Source of the DNA: Turritopsis dohrnii | Lineage: Eukaryota > Cnidaria > Hydrozoa > Anthoathecata > Oceaniidae | Length of the DNA: 64,000 nt | Direction: 5' to 3' | Assembly (NCBI GenBank): GCA_027922465.2 | Contig: BQMF02000016.1 | Coordinates: forward strand, 186,001 to 250,000 | In this document: positions 42,485 through 55,959 of the stretch, one piece after another | Layout: each line of letters begins with the position of its first letter | Numbering within the stretch: the stretch's first letter is position 1 | Notes under the pieces: model-generated | Seen by the model: only the letters and a program-made list of their open reading frames with translations | What the model was told of the DNA's origin: nothing | Databases searched by the model: none | Made by a program: the position numbers and the translations under genes

Positions 42485-43840
42485 TATAAAACGAATTGTG
42501 ATGTAAATGTTATTGTTCGTTGAAAATTGATAAGATTTCCATGAAAAAAACCCACAAAAAAACAGGAGATTCCACCAACGACTCAGTGTGCGTAAAAATG
42601 TATAAAGTGTAACTAGCCTTTAAGACAGACTAGGCATATACCATAGGCTACACGTTTCACTTTCAATTTTGAACACACCCGTATCCAGGATTGTAAACAT
42701 GGTCTCGTTTATTTTCATGCATTCTGACTCCAGAATAGGGGTAGTCAAGAGAAATATAATTCCATTGTAATGTGTTGTTGTTAGTGCAGAACCTTGAAAA
42801 GATGGGTAATGCTAAAATGAAATATGAAATTGTTACGTCGTGGACATGTCTAGCATATTCTGATGATAGTGGTATGTTAAACCTTAACGGCTTTAACGGG
42901 GGTCAACTCAATAACAGACTGCGCAGCCACCTTTTACTTTACTGTCATTAAACAGATAATTATTGGACTGCATTATTACACAAATTAAATCAGCCTCTTG
43001 CAAACATAAGCTGTTCTCCGTTTTACTCACCTTTTCCTCTTTTCCTGTTTATTTTCCTTGTTTAACACGGTGTTATTGTATGCTATTATTGTTACTGTCT
43101 TCTTTTTAATCATTAAACTTTTTCGTCTTTCTTGGTGATCTGTCTCTGTTATGTTTAGGACTAAATTATTGGGGTGATTTCCTTTCCAGTATGTATGTAT
43201 ATATATAATTGTGCGTCACAGTTTTAGGGAAAGCTGTTAAATTAATCGGTATATAATTCATCAGAAATGTATCTGTAACAATCAGTATTTACTTACAAAT
43301 AATCAGTTATTATGATTATAATATACTTGATGGTTACCAATAATTTAATTCTTGTGATTTTATATTATATAATATTAGTTTTCGATGCAGATACAATTAC
43401 TTCTATGACTTCCAATAATAGCTTTTAGTTACATGGTATATATAATAAACAAGAGAAGTTTCTCGACAATTCTGATTTTCCCAATATGGCATCTGTTTAG
43501 AAATTGTACAGAGGAAAATCGATGACTTCTCCAAATGGAAACAAACACAAAAGAATGAGCACAGTGTGCTCTCTCAGTTTCAAACTGAAATCCACAAAAG
43601 CATCCAAAAATGCTATTATCTTTGTTTCCTAAGCATCAATCATCTGTCATCATTTCTTTCATTGATATTGTTCCATTGTATATAATTGCCACGAAGCTCT
43701 GGAACACCTGGCATGACCAGTTTTTATCAGTGTCTACTGTGACCATTCTCCACCAGTTATCGTAAAACTAAGAAATTATTCTGGGAGTGATAATTTCTAG
43801 TGTTTTGATCTTAGAATAAACATTTGGTGTGTCAAGGTAA
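42485..43840. other. No gene recognised
   Basis: AT-rich sequence following the LINE tail. Frames near 43550-43840 may include eroded LINE sequence continuous with the remnant to the right. Confidence 0.4.
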
Positions 43841-43844
43841 AACC

Positions 43845-44310
43845 AAACTTGTATTCACGTGCTAGGAGAACTCACCAGTAGAAACCAATTTCTTGGTACT
43901 ATAAGCGTCAGGTTGCATGTATTGCTTACAACATCTTCAATGATAAAATGCACCCACTAAGTCATCTATTGAACACACGGAAATATAACAAAGGGCTGAG
44001 GAATGTCATGTAATTTGAAATCCCACCTTTCAAATCTGTTTTACCGATCTGCAATGATCTGGAATTACATAAATGATGAAATGAAAGGTAATAGCAACAA
44101 CTGTTTTTGGAGCATTGTTTCCAAAAACCTCAGTACCCTTGATGATATTTTGATGGATCAGTCAAATGGTGGAAGAGCACGGGAGATCGACTATATTTAT
44201 TTTCACCTTGTTTTATATTTGTATTCACTTTTATATCCATATATCTGTATATTCTATATTCATATCAACTTCACTTCATTTTTTTATATATATTTCTTTT
44301 TATCTTTCTA
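43845..44310 (+). pseudogene. Decayed LINE reverse transcriptase C-terminal end
   Basis: Interrupted frames read SPVETNFLVL, CIAYNIFNDKMHPLSHLLNT and LKSHLSNLFYRSAMIWNYIN, the thumb/C-terminal pattern of LINE RTs (Pro-Val start, short helix pair, closing WN). Stops and frame changes break it. An AATAAATAAAT stretch near 44540 may be its 3' tail. Confidence 0.45.
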
Positions 44311-47122
44311 GGCTCTTGGAGTTACTACTGTCAGGTCAGTCTAGTGCTCATGCAACCTCTCATTCCTAGTGTTTCCCTTGCTACACTCCATATAATCCCT
44401 TGCTTCGTTGATTTGCCAATCAGTCACTCAATTTCTTAACTACTTCTAGTTTTAAAGTTTACACAATTTTATATTTTACTATAGTAGGTCCACATCAGTC
44501 TATGACTGCGTTGTAAGTATTAACGATCTTCTTAACTAAATAAATAAATCAATAAACCATCTGCAATTACACTGCAAAAATTTTTGAACAAATTTTCGAA
44601 TGTATAAAAATGATGTTACAGTGGTAAAAAACATTTTAAAATACAATGTTTTGATGCCAAAGTTTCAAGAGGTAATGGGAGTTATGCATCTGTACCAAAA
44701 TAATAGCTTATTTTTCTGTCTGACATTTCTATATTTTTGGAGGATTATAAAATCCTGGCCGTTTCGGGAAAGCTCTCAGAAACCGCCGATGTCCAGCAGC
44801 TATTTCCAACCCTGGGTATGTACACTCTATAATAATCTTGTAACGTGTGTCACACTTTTATTTTGGAGAGTGATATGTTTAAATAAATTTTGTGGTCAGT
44901 GTCTTCTTATTTGTGGGTAAAACCACGAAAAAGCAGACACATTTTTCACAATAAGTATAAAAGCACATGGTGTGACATCAGTTTTTTATCCCATCACCGG
45001 GGAATCATTGCATTTCATCCCCAATCGAATGCGAAATTTTTGGGAAATACCTGGAGAACCAATAGGGATAACTGACGTTTTTGGGGCCATGATGCAGGCA
45101 ATTGGTTGACAAAAAATTTGGGCCTAATTTTTTTTGGGTATTGCAGCTATGACATCATTAAAATATTTGATCGGCAATATTTCTGTAACAGTTGTAGCCA
45201 AATGATATACATTTTTTTAATCAGTTTGAAATTTTTGTCACGGGCTTCGCACACGGGAAAGGCGAATTTGACACATCCTTTTCAAAGTTAAATGCTGTAA
45301 AAGTTTTTACCTGGGTTACTATCTATATATACTAATCGTGAGTACCACTTTTATTTTAGAGAGTGTTTTTTTTTAATTTACGGTCAAAATCTTCTTAATT
45401 ATGGTCATTTTTTCGTTACACCATTGATAATATGACAATTAGTAATAGCACGTAGTGTGGCGTCATGTTCTTTATCACGGTGGAACCATTCTATAACATG
45501 GGTACACTTTCCGTTCTCCATTTCATGATTTTATTTTTCGTTACCTATTTTCAGCAAGGTATTTGCGCACATTGTTTTCAAGATTAAAACCGGCAAAAAA
45601 CTTTTACACAGGATACCAGTAAGATATAATATATTCAGTAAAAACATTTGGTTATAAGGTTGTCCTATTAAATGTTTGAGTCGTTTCGTATATATATACA
45701 AAGTTCAGTACGGAACTAGTTTGTAGGTGTATACCTCATTTATAGTTTTTTCTACCTAAAACTAGACGTTTATCTTTATGTGTAAAATCAGAAAATCATC
45801 AGCATTTTTTGTGATTTTTGTTTTTAAAAGCTTGCCAATGTTTATGGCTTATCATAATGGATACAATTTTGCTTCCAAATAAGCATGGCAAGAATATAAT
45901 GTATGTAGAAGCTAAGGTTTCAAATATTTTTGGATGGACAGTTGGTGAAAAAGGGAAAGAAAAAATGGTCTGCATATACCACAGTAAAGTAGGTATAATA
46001 TACCATGACTTAAAGTTATGTTTATGATTAAACAAATCTTTGTATAGAAAAATTTTCTGACTCAACATTCCAAGTTTTCCTGGTCACAAAAATACAGGCT
46101 CGTTGGATGCAGTTTCCTCTTTTAATCAAGCTGTTTTAGTTATAGCTTGATAAAGTACGCTTTAACTCCATAATAGTGCTTGTACCAAAAGTGAACTCAT
46201 TTGAGTTCATGGTTCCAGCCATTAGAGTAAAGAAGTGATCTTTCCAGATAATTTTAGCAACCTTTCGAAACCTTCAGTTCAGGAGTTTGCACTTCACACA
46301 ATGGCATTGAAATTGAAACAGAAGTGCAAATAGCAAACATATTCACAATACAAAGTAAAAAACTGTTCCAGTCCACTTTATAATTTCTTCATAGTTGTAA
46401 TCAACATTATTGACATAAATTTTAATTCACTGTTGTTTTTTTATTTGTTTGTCTGTTATTTTATTGTTTGTCTGATAATATTTGTTGCTTGCATTCTTTC
46501 TTCTCATCAATATTTGATTTTTAAAAGAGTTTATATATTTTAATCATCAAGATAGTTTATGTTTTTTAACAGGCTATAACTTTCTTTATGTACTTATGTG
46601 AGATTTTTGTTTTGTTTTTGGAAATATTATTTGTCTAATTAGTTATGTTACTTTTACCTGTTTCTGCACATTGTTTTTGGAAAAATGAAAAAATTTGGCT
46701 TACTTGCTTTCATCTATTGATTACTTGATGTATATTCAAAATGTATTCAAATTAAATTCAGGATGTGAAATTCACTTTGTAACCAGCTCACGTATATACT
46801 ACTTTAAATGCAAAATAATGATCATTTATGTAGAGAGATCTGCAGAAGTAATCCTATATTGATGTTATCCAAGTTCTGCATAGATCAGGTTTTAATAACT
46901 TCTAATGTACAAAGTAAATTTAGGGCAAGTAGCATATAGCTCTTCTGAAATCAATAACATAAAACGCTGTTGAAACGTTGTTTACTTTTATGCTAACTAG
47001 AATGCAGATGTATCTTGTTAAATTGCTGTCTTATTAAATCATGAATTTTACATAATAGCAAATTTGTCACAAATGTATATAACTTTTCTATTTAGTTTTA
47101 AAATTTTGAAGTTCTAAACACA
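44311..47122. other. Intergenic, non-coding upstream of NDH-2
   Basis: No convincing exon. Sequence at about 44850-45100 (TTTTATTTTGGAGAGTG...) recurs in diverged form at 45345-45560, a degenerate tandem duplication. The last few hundred bases before 47123 presumably hold the NDH-2 promoter; no element was identified. Confidence 0.5.
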
Positions 47123-50100
47123 ATGATGGTCGTGCGACATGCATCGAGGAAGTTGATTTCAAATCCAAAGTTTGTACAAAAATTTATTAGACAAAGTTTT
47201 ACCAGCAACAGTGTCAAAGGCAACAATTATGGCAAATATATTGGCTTCGTTACTGGAGGTTTAATTTCTGTGTTTTGTGGTGTAACATATGCAGTTTATA
47301 CAACTGAAACTGCAGAAGGAACGAAAAAAAAGAAGATAGTAGTCCTTGGTTCTGGCTGGGGTGCAGTTAGTTTTATTAGATCACTAAAGCCTGGACAATA
47401 TGATGTAAAAATTGTATCACCCGATAATTATTTTCTATTCACCCCTCTTTTACCTGGTGTTACCGTTGGAACAGTGGAAGGAAGAAGCATTGTGGAGCCG
47501 ATTCGAAAAATAATTACTCGAAAACATAAACAAGGCGTCAGCTTCTTTGAAGCAGAGTGTACTAAAGTTGATTTGTCACAAAATAAAGTTATATGCACTG
47601 ACTTATCAGGTAATTAAATGTTATAATACCTTATGTAGAGGAATCTATGTTGTGTATGGATTATAGAATTGCATAAATGTTATTATATATAGATTAAGTA
47701 TCTGTTAAGTATCATCTTTTGTGCATTTTTCAATAATTCTATCCCAATTAATTTTCAATTCATTGTTCAAAGTGACAATGAGGCATTTGTGGTGAGAGTT
47801 TTAGGAATGAATTAACATCCTTTATAAGCAATAGTATATAAACCAAAATATATAAAAGGAAAATTCACCCTATGTTACCAAGTAGTCTTTCGTCTATAGA
47901 GAGCTTCTTGTCCTGAACATGGATATTTTTGTTTATTTTGTACATAATGGATGCAAGATCTGTTAAAATTGTTTAAGATTTTTTTGTATTCTTCAGAAAT
48001 TGTTGGGAAGCAAAAGGAGTTTTCTCTTGAATATGATTATCTGATCATGGCTGTTGGTGCTCAAACTGCAACATATAATATCAAAGGCGTTCAAGAACAT
48101 ACTCATTATTTGAAGAATGTTCAACAAGCACAGGCTATCCGAAAAAACATTATGGATTCATTTGAAACAGCAAATGTGCCTGGTCAACCTGACCATGAAA
48201 TTCGACGGCTGCTTCATTTTGTGGTTGTTGGAGGTGGTCCAACAGGTACGATAATTTGATACCCATTCATAGTTTCCCATTGCAATTTGAATTCATTAAT
48301 CCAAACAGTTTGTAGTATAAAGTTTTTTTTCACTATGAGGTATAGAGTCCAATCTGCAATCAGGAGACCCGATGGAACACATGGCTTAGAAGTAAATGTG
48401 CTGGAAACTAGTGGGCATAAACTAGCCCTAAGAAAAGCGGATGAATTTTGAGGAGCTCTCGAACTGTGACCGCAAGTGCTCATGTCAATAAAATCTTCAA
48501 GCAACGACATCTTAGAAATGTTTGTTTGATTAGCTTTCAGAGAATGGGATTCCCTTCTGTTCTTAACTTTGTGATTTTATTTTTTTTGCAGTGTGGTGCC
48601 TGTTGCTTGTACTAATAACTCCACAGATGCAAAAGTGTAAAATTTAACTCTCGTGAAACATGCAACTGATATGTTAACAATGTCATGGATTCTTGCTTCC
48701 TTAAATGCTTGAGTTTTGCATTTTCTATTCACATCACATACGACGTATTTGCTTGAGATCATTATTATCAAGATTTCCGAAACTTATGATAACCCACATG
48801 TATTTCTTTGTGAAAATAAGTTATCCTTTATCGTAAAAGTGCTTTGAAAATATGGACTGTAACTTGAATTTAGGTGTTGAGTTTGCGGCGGAAATGCGTG
48901 ATTATGTTAAAAAAGACTTGATGAAATTTTATCCAAAAGAATTGGTTGAAAAAGCACAAATCACTTTGGTGGATGGCTTAAACAAAATTTTAAACACTTA
49001 CTCAGAGGAGGTATGATTTTATTGCATTCGCAAGTAGTTAGACACATTCTAAGCTGTTATACGGCTTTGTTTTATCAGGAAAATGAAATAAAATTTTCGG
49101 TCTAAAAAAGTATGAGATTTACAGTCACCATTGATACTGTCATTTTAACCAGCAACTAAGATATTGTCATAATACTGTTATTTATTACCATCATCATTAT
49201 TAGATTATTTTTGCATGAGAATTATTTTAAGTTGCTTTATAAATATTATGTGGATTAGCATTTAGTCAAACACTTTTGCAGTGGAAAGGATAAGATTGAC
49301 ACTAGCGTTCATCTTGATAATTCATAGATGAATAATAATAAATAACACATTATAACATTGGGTATTTTACTATGTTTTGGATTCATTGATCTATAGTGGC
49401 ATGTGAAAGATGGTTAATCGGAAGGCACTGGTGTCCTTCTAAGAATACCTCCAAACACTAGGAGAGACATGATAATGACTATCTATAAGCTGAAAAATAT
49501 TGCATTGGTAGAAAGCATTGTTGTAACGAACCTCTATCAATAGCGACAGATAAACATATGCAACTGCTCTTATTTTCTAGATCAGTCGTTACACAGAAAG
49601 TCATTTTAAAAAGGAAGGCATTGATATTGTAACAAGTACATTTGTGAGTAGTGTGGAGCCTACCCTCATGCAGTTGAAAGACGCAAAGTCAGGTGAAATA
49701 AGGACATTACCATATGGTATGTGTGTGTGGTGTGCTGGCATTGCGCCCCGTGAACTCACCAAACAAGTTATGAAAGACATCCCTGGTCAGACAAACAGGT
49801 AATATGATTTTTTTTCTCTTCATGAACACTAGTAGTTACTTATGTTCACTGTTATCATGTATATCTTTGTCGAATGTCGAATTGTTACCCAATGGTAAAA
49901 TTTTTCAAAATGTTACTGCGATGAAGAGCATCTTTATTGAAATTGTGTGCATATTTCTTTAGGAATGCACTCCTTCACAGTGCCTTTTCAACAAATTTGA
50001 CCAATGGCTATACTCTTCACGTCATACTAACGAACTAAAGCTATTTTTAAATGAAGAAATATATCCATCCCATCCTGATGATGACAAGCGCCTTAAGTTT

Positions 50101-52074
50101 TCTCTCTAATTAGCGCCCCTCTCCAATAAGCGCCCCCTCTAGTCAAAAATATTTTTATAAGCACTACCCTCCTTTGTTTCAGATTAGGTTTGATAACGAA
50201 CAACCACATGAAAGTGAAAAATACCTCCAATGTTTTTGCGGTGGGGGATTGCGCAACAATTCAGTACGAAAAACTCGTGGATTGTATGGACGCGTTATTT
50301 GAAGCGGAAGGTGTAACAAAACATACTGGACTGAACAAAGAACAATTTGAAAGTAAGTTTGCTAATGTTCAAAAACGTCTGTGTAGAAGACAACAACAGA
50401 GGAGAGATCATCCAATCAGATAGTATTTGTAGTCATGATCTCCATCACACTTTCTTACTGTTATCATTCTTCTTAAGTGAATAGAAACCAGTAGTTCTTT
50501 CACTGTAGTGCATCGATGGAAACCATGTTACGTTTCTTGTAAATTTCAGCCTAACGCTATGTTTACACTTAGTGCAATATTCCTTCACGTGATCTCAAAT
50601 GAAGTTATTTGATTGGTTTGTGGAATATTTTGCAACGTAAAAGTAAACCTACGTTTTCAATATGTACGTCTGACAAATCGTTACCATCAAACTTTACGGT
50701 GTGTAGTCTGATGTGTCAAATTTATCTGGGAGGGTAAGGTTTGGACTGCCTTATTTGTTCAAATACTTATATAAGTGTTTTCACCGTTTAATGTAATGAT
50801 ATAACGATTTGTCAGTTGAGCATATACTCTTTTCGCGAAAATATATCATTGAAGTGTCAACTTCTCCCCAAACCCTTATAAGGCCGGTTACCAGTTTATT
50901 CGCCTCGGTTTGGTCATATGATTAGCATGAAAATGAGATTGCTCTGGCCAATCAAAAATCAGTTCGCTCATTCACGCGACTGCAGCGAATGAACTGAAAA
51001 ACCGGCCTTTATAGTTCACACGTGCAACTGAATTTTCTTTAGAAATAATTGAAAAGGGTATGCGTAAGCTGCCCCATCTTTGTCATCAATTCAAAGAAAT
51101 CGAAGGGTACGTATGAATTCCAGTGTTTGTTTGTTTATTTTACTGTTTGTTGTTGTTTACTGTAATGATTACGTCAATAATATAGTTTATTTTTGGAAAT
51201 GGATCAGGATAAGGACAATAAAATAACGTTGGAGCAGTTCGAGAAATTTGCAAGGGAGGTGGATTCTCAACAGACTGCTCTCCCTCCTACAGCTCAAGTT
51301 GCCGCTCAAGAAGGAAAATATCTGGGCAAATTATTTACTAAATATGGTCATGAAATCGAATCTAATGACCTGAGTACAGTGAAACCGTTTCAGTATAATC
51401 ATCTTGGATCGTTTGCATATGTGGGAGATAACAGGGCAGTTCTGGAGTTACCAGTGATTGGTGCTTTTAAGGGTATGTTTTCTCATTAATTAACGTAGGA
51501 GGGATTTTTATGGAAAAAACATTCAATTCCGTTATTATTTGAATAAACGCCACACTAAAGATTAAAGCGGCGTGCCTGAATAAGCGTCCATTTATATTGT
51601 GGCGCTTATATCAAAATTGTTTGAAGAGCGAGACGTTTATTTCATAAAACATACGCGAGTTGTTCTTATGACGGCTTCTCTACTAATAACAGTTGATTAT
51701 CTTCCTATCGTTTCCTATCGAAATCTCTCTGAAAATATCTTCGATTAAGCAGCGCCCTAAAAAATTATTTGAAGCGCTTAATCGAACCATCGCGATGTGA
51801 CATTGAAATTTTAGTTGTTAAGTTATGTTAGGAAAAACGTTATCCGAATGATGATTCAATCAAATGAACCGGAAATATTTTGTCTATCATCAGTTTCACA
51901 CATTAAAAGTAATTGTTTCTAATGAAAGATTCTATTTATATCTCAGGTTGGTCGACCATGTGGCTTTGGAGAAGCGCTTATGCCAGTGAAGCTGTCAGTT
52001 TACGCATGCGTACATTAATCTTATTCGACTGGATCAAGTCGTTTTTTTTCGGCCGGGATATTTCTCGCATATAA
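47123..52074 (+). CDS. Alternative (type II) mitochondrial NADH dehydrogenase with EF-hand
   Basis: Eight exons: 47123-47609, 47997-48245, 48874-49010, 49581-49798, 50183-50352, 51043-51106, 51186-51472 and 51947-52074, all GT..AG and in phase; 579 residues. An Arg-rich presequence and a hydrophobic stretch (IGFVTGGLISVFCGVTYAVY) precede the FAD fold KIVVLGSGWGAVSF, DNYFLFTPLLPGVTVGT and the NADH fold HFVVVGGGPTGVEFAAE. VFAVGDCA closes the second FAD contact. An EF-hand-like loop DQDKDNKITLEQF lies in exon 7 with Gln at the usual Glu-12. The C-terminus SLRMRTLILFDWIKSFFFGRDISRI is the NDH-2 membrane anchor. The enzyme oxidises NADH and reduces ubiquinone without pumping protons, at the inner membrane. 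Converges with TTLL9. Confidence 0.93.
50877..51013. repeat. Short inverted-repeat MITE in NDH-2 intron 5
   Basis: TATAAGGCCGGTTACCAGTTT at the left is mirrored by a right end finishing AAAACCGGCCTTTATAG; about 135 bp, no coding capacity. It lies 30-60 bp upstream of exon 6 without touching its acceptor. Confidence 0.6.
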
Positions 52075-53238
52075 GCTTATTGATGTTATTGGAAGACTTA
52101 TGGGTTTGGATAACAACAACAACATGTACATACGACCAGGTTGATTAGCAATAATGTATTGATGTACTGATGCGCATGATTTATCTTTTACGAGCGTTCC
52201 TGTGAATGATGGGAAAATTAGAAAAGTAAAGATCGTCTGTTCATATACTTGTGGAGTGAAAGAAACAGTAAAAAAGATGGGCGTATAGACGTTGAGGGTA
52301 TGATGCGATGGTGTTGAAAACATTTCTGTTGAGTTCGGTTCACTAATGATTCATTAATACTATTTCTAATTTATAAATATTAAGCATACCATAAATATTT
52401 TCAACTGTAAATTTCTACGAAAGCTATTTTCCTGGGAATTGTACTTTGAGAGGATACATTTCGAATGGAAATTGACTTTTTAATCCGTGCAAGCTGAATA
52501 GCTCAGTGTTTATCCATTCGTTGTTTTGAAAGTTCCTTCTTAATCCATTCAGCTAAACCGAAAACGAGGCAACGACGTGGATGGCATATATATATACCTA
52601 TATGGAAGTGCTCAACAATATCCCGAAAAATCCCAAAATGTTCAAGGGAAAATTCCCCTACAATTTCAGGTGACAGCAGGTCTTTACTTATACTACTATA
52701 GATTGAAACGAATGTTTGAGTTGAGAAACGAGGCTAAGCATTGAGAAGGTTTTGCATCATCTGTTAGTCCCATGATTTGTGTTTCTCAGGCATAGTGGTT
52801 GTTGATGGAAATTGTTCTTCAAGTATGTTGGCCAGACGGTAGCTTTCACAATGTCGTTAAACATAATATTGAAAAATATTGAAGCGGCTGCCGTAGGAAT
52901 CGAAGTTGTTTGTTTTGATCTTAGTGCAAAACCGTCTTTACGAATTTGAATCTCCTCCATCGGTAAGTCTTTTTGCTACCATGTTGATGTTATTCGTCTT
53001 TTAATGTACTTTCTCCTTCTCTTATATACCTCCTGGATGCATTTCATGCGATGGAGAATTAATTTGTTCAATTTCCGCGCGCTATGCGTAGGAAATTGTT
53101 TGGTTTACACATTCTATCTATCTATCTGACTGTCTATGTAACAGTTTTTTGCCGTTTTCGGAAAGTCCGTTCGGATTTCGGATTGTTTGTTTATTCAGAT
53201 TAGTTAATGACTGACCTATGCTAGGAACTTAGGACAGG
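52075..53238. other. NDH-2 3' flank
   Basis: Contains the NDH-2 3' UTR. A minus frame at 52960-52757 shows no recognised motif. No other gene seen. Confidence 0.45.
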
Positions 53239-53760
53239 TTTGACTAAAATTGGGCAATTTAGACAAGGTGCTGATTTAGAAGTTGACGGTCATTTTGTCA
53301 GACTTGACTAAAATTTGACAATTTGGGCCAAATTTGGACCAAATTACGAAAGTTCCTCAAATTTCATGAAATTTTGCATGGATTACATTTGAAAGGTGCT
53401 GATTTCAAATTTGACAGTCATTTTGTCAGAATTGACTAAAATTGGACAATTTGGACCAAATTTGGACCAAATTTTGAAAGTTCTTCAAATTTCATGGAAT
53501 TTTGCATGGATTACATTTGAAAGGTGCTGATATCAATTCTGGCAATCATTTTGTCAGATTTGACTAAAATTGGACAATTTGGGCCAAATTTGGACCAAAT
53601 TACGAAAGTTCTTCAAATTTCATGAAATTTTGCATGGATTACATTTGAAAGGTGCTGATTTCGAATTTGACAGTCATTTTGTCAGATTTGACTAATATTT
53701 GACGATTTGGGCCAAATTTGGACCAAATTTTGAAAGTTCTTCAAATTTCATGAATAAACA
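53239..53760. repeat. 128-bp minisatellite, about four copies
   Basis: The block TTGACTAAAATTGGACAATT recurs at 53304, 53432, 53560 and 53688 with a 128-bp period, after a shortened first copy at 53240. The units contain GGCCAAATTTGGACCAAATT and GCATGGATTACATTTGAAAG. Non-coding. Confidence 0.85.
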
Positions 53761-55305
53761 TCATGTGTAAGATATTGGTGAACTGTTTTTCTAGCCCCGA
53801 AACATCATAGTGAATTGCAAAGCTGTCAAGATTAAGTTAAATAAATTCAAGAAGGGAGTAATTTGATGAATTCCAGACTGTATCAAATTATTAGTCAGTG
53901 TACAAGTCATTCAGATATCTTGAAAATTAGCCTAAAGCAATTTCCTCAAGGGCTGATGCGGAAATTGTTCAAGCCATGAGGCTTCTAGTTGTTATTTTAA
54001 TTTGATTGATTGATTTTCGTATTCCTGTGTTATAAATATTGTCATAAGAGAAAAAGCTTTCGATGGATTCCCGTATATTTTTGTTCACATTCGTAACATT
54101 TACACAATGCTTGGCAAAAGTACTCACACCCTGGGTTCAAGGTTGTACTCGCACCCACTACGTTTCAAAATGTCACAATTTGCTTTTTGTACATTACTAA
54201 TGATTTGGAAGGAAGTGTTGGAACAAAGCTGACTGGTTTCTTATAATTTTCCGTTAAAACCTTTTTTTGCGTCTGAGGAAGTGTGAAATGAGATGCTGGA
54301 AAGCAGTGGGTGGAGGTTATTAACATTTAATAGCCAGCTTGAATCATAACTGAAATGTTGTTGATTAGTATATATCAGTGGCCACCTGACCATTTACATA
54401 GGCTGTCTTTACATAGGCTTTTTCAAGATCATTCCAATGTTCTAATAGTTTTATCCTTAATTGACGATTAAGCTATTTCCACGTTTTTTCTGTTCGGCTA
54501 AACTCTCCTTCACAAATTCTGAGCTGACCATTTACATAGGCTGTCTTTACATAGGCTTTTTATAAGATCATTCCGATGCATCAGTAGTAAAACGTTTTCG
54601 CTGAAGAGATATTTGATTGGCGAAAAGTACGCATGAGCAATTTTTATTCATAATTAAGTGTTTACCATGTTAAAGGAGTGGTGTCATGAAAATTGGTAGA
54701 AAAAACTTTTTCTTCATATATTCCTTGTTTTAATGTAAATACTACAAAATAAATTTAATTTCGAAAAAAAATATCTTTATTTCGCTATAAAAGGCCACTT
54801 TAAAACAGGCTTTTGCCGAAAAAACCCTCGAAATTTTCACGAAATAAAGTAGATCAAATCACTTATTGAAATTGGAGTCAATGAACTTCTACAAACAGGC
54901 TTTAGGTCGGAGGAATTTCTCTTGTAATAATTAACGAAAATTGGGATTATTTTGAAAATTTTGCGGGAAAAAACTTTTGCGGTTTACCAATATTGCAATA
55001 TTTTGCGGGAATAAATTTTTGCGATTCGAGCCAAAACCGCAAAACTTTCTTCCGCAAACACTTTCTTCTTTTAAAGTAGTAATAAACTCTATTATGATCA
55101 CAACCTTGTCAAATTGTACAAACAGCTGTACAGGAACTAGCTAACAGGAAACGATATATTTGAAAAGAACATCTTCAATAAAATAGTCATACCAAAAAGA
55201 CTTCAGAAACTGCTTGATTGAATAGCTTAATTAACAGCCATTTTTATTTAAAAAAGACATGAAGTTCCAGGCTTCAAATAGAAGCAAATATAAAACAAAT
55301 AAAAG
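53761..55305. other. Non-coding intergenic stretch
   Basis: No gene seen. TGACCATTTACATAGGCTGT occurs twice (54388 and 54522) about 135 bp apart. A block rich in TTTTGCGG/CCGCAAA inverted motifs at 54955-55060 looks like a short foldback element. Confidence 0.45.
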
Positions 55306-55309
55306 GAGC

Positions 55310-55830
55310 AGGTTTTTCAGAAGCAATCACTTGCCATCTATGAGGCAGCTTTTTATGTCAATGTTTTGAGGTAATGCGGCCTCTTTTCTTTCAACTGCTT
55401 CTTGATATAACGGGCAATGCCATATTGAATGCTGTACTTTACTTTTGTTTCAGATTGTTTGTAACTTTTTGCAATGAAAGAATCTGGAAACATTGCTCGA
55501 AATCTCTCATTATCTGTAGACTAGTTAAAGAGTAGTAATTAGAACTGGCAAAGTGCAATGCCTGCAAACCTTCAGCTTTGATCACTTGGTCCTCTGGTGA
55601 AACAACTATTAGCATTTTTAGAGTGCAAAGATGCTTCTCCATTTTTTACTTCAAAAGTTCTTTGAATAGCATTTGAATTGCTTTTCCCTGGCTTTTGGCA
55701 TGAGATTTGACCTGTGAAACTCCACTACCATCTATTCTGAAAGTTTTACAACATATTTTGCAAAGAACTTAAATTTACTCTCTGAAGCCAGGGAAACTGC
55801 TTTCCCCAGGAATGTTGATACGTTTTCTTT
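55310..55830 (-). pseudogene. hAT-like transposon fragment with BED-type zinc finger
   Basis: The minus strand reads LCKICCKTFRIDGSGVSQVK and SHAKSQGK (55770-55690), a C-x2-C then H zinc-finger pattern. EDQVIKAEGLQALHFASSNY (55600-55530) follows, then, in a shifted frame, ERFRAMFPDSFIAKSYKQSE and YGIARYIKKQLKEK (55500-55390). This is the amino-terminal layout of hAT-related DUF4371 proteins. Stops and frameshifts make it a remnant; the catalytic domain is missing. Confidence 0.55.
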
Positions 55831-55916
55831 CCCATAAAACTGGTGTCTTTAATATGTTACACTAAATGTAAAGTAAAACAAAATTTCACAGACTGGTAGA
55901 AGCCCAGAATAGTGTT

Positions 55917-55917
<1 letters not shown>

Positions 55918-55955
<38 letters not shown>
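55918..55955. repeat. (TA)n microsatellite
   Basis: About 19 TA repeats directly abutting the inverted-repeat element at 55949. Further short (AT)n runs lie at about 56509-56523 and 56611-56634. Confidence 0.9.

Positions 55956-55959
<4 letters not shown>

Noticed and set aside
45818..46068. Overlapping 69- and 89-codon frames on opposite strands
   Set aside because: No motif, splice context or codon pattern supports either; AT-rich chance frames.
48214..48510. 98-codon minus frame overlapping NDH-2 exon 2 and intron
   Set aside because: Shadow of the NDH-2 exon extended by chance into the intron.
52757..52960. 67-codon minus frame downstream of NDH-2
   Set aside because: No family resemblance, no clear splice borders, and the region is otherwise non-coding.
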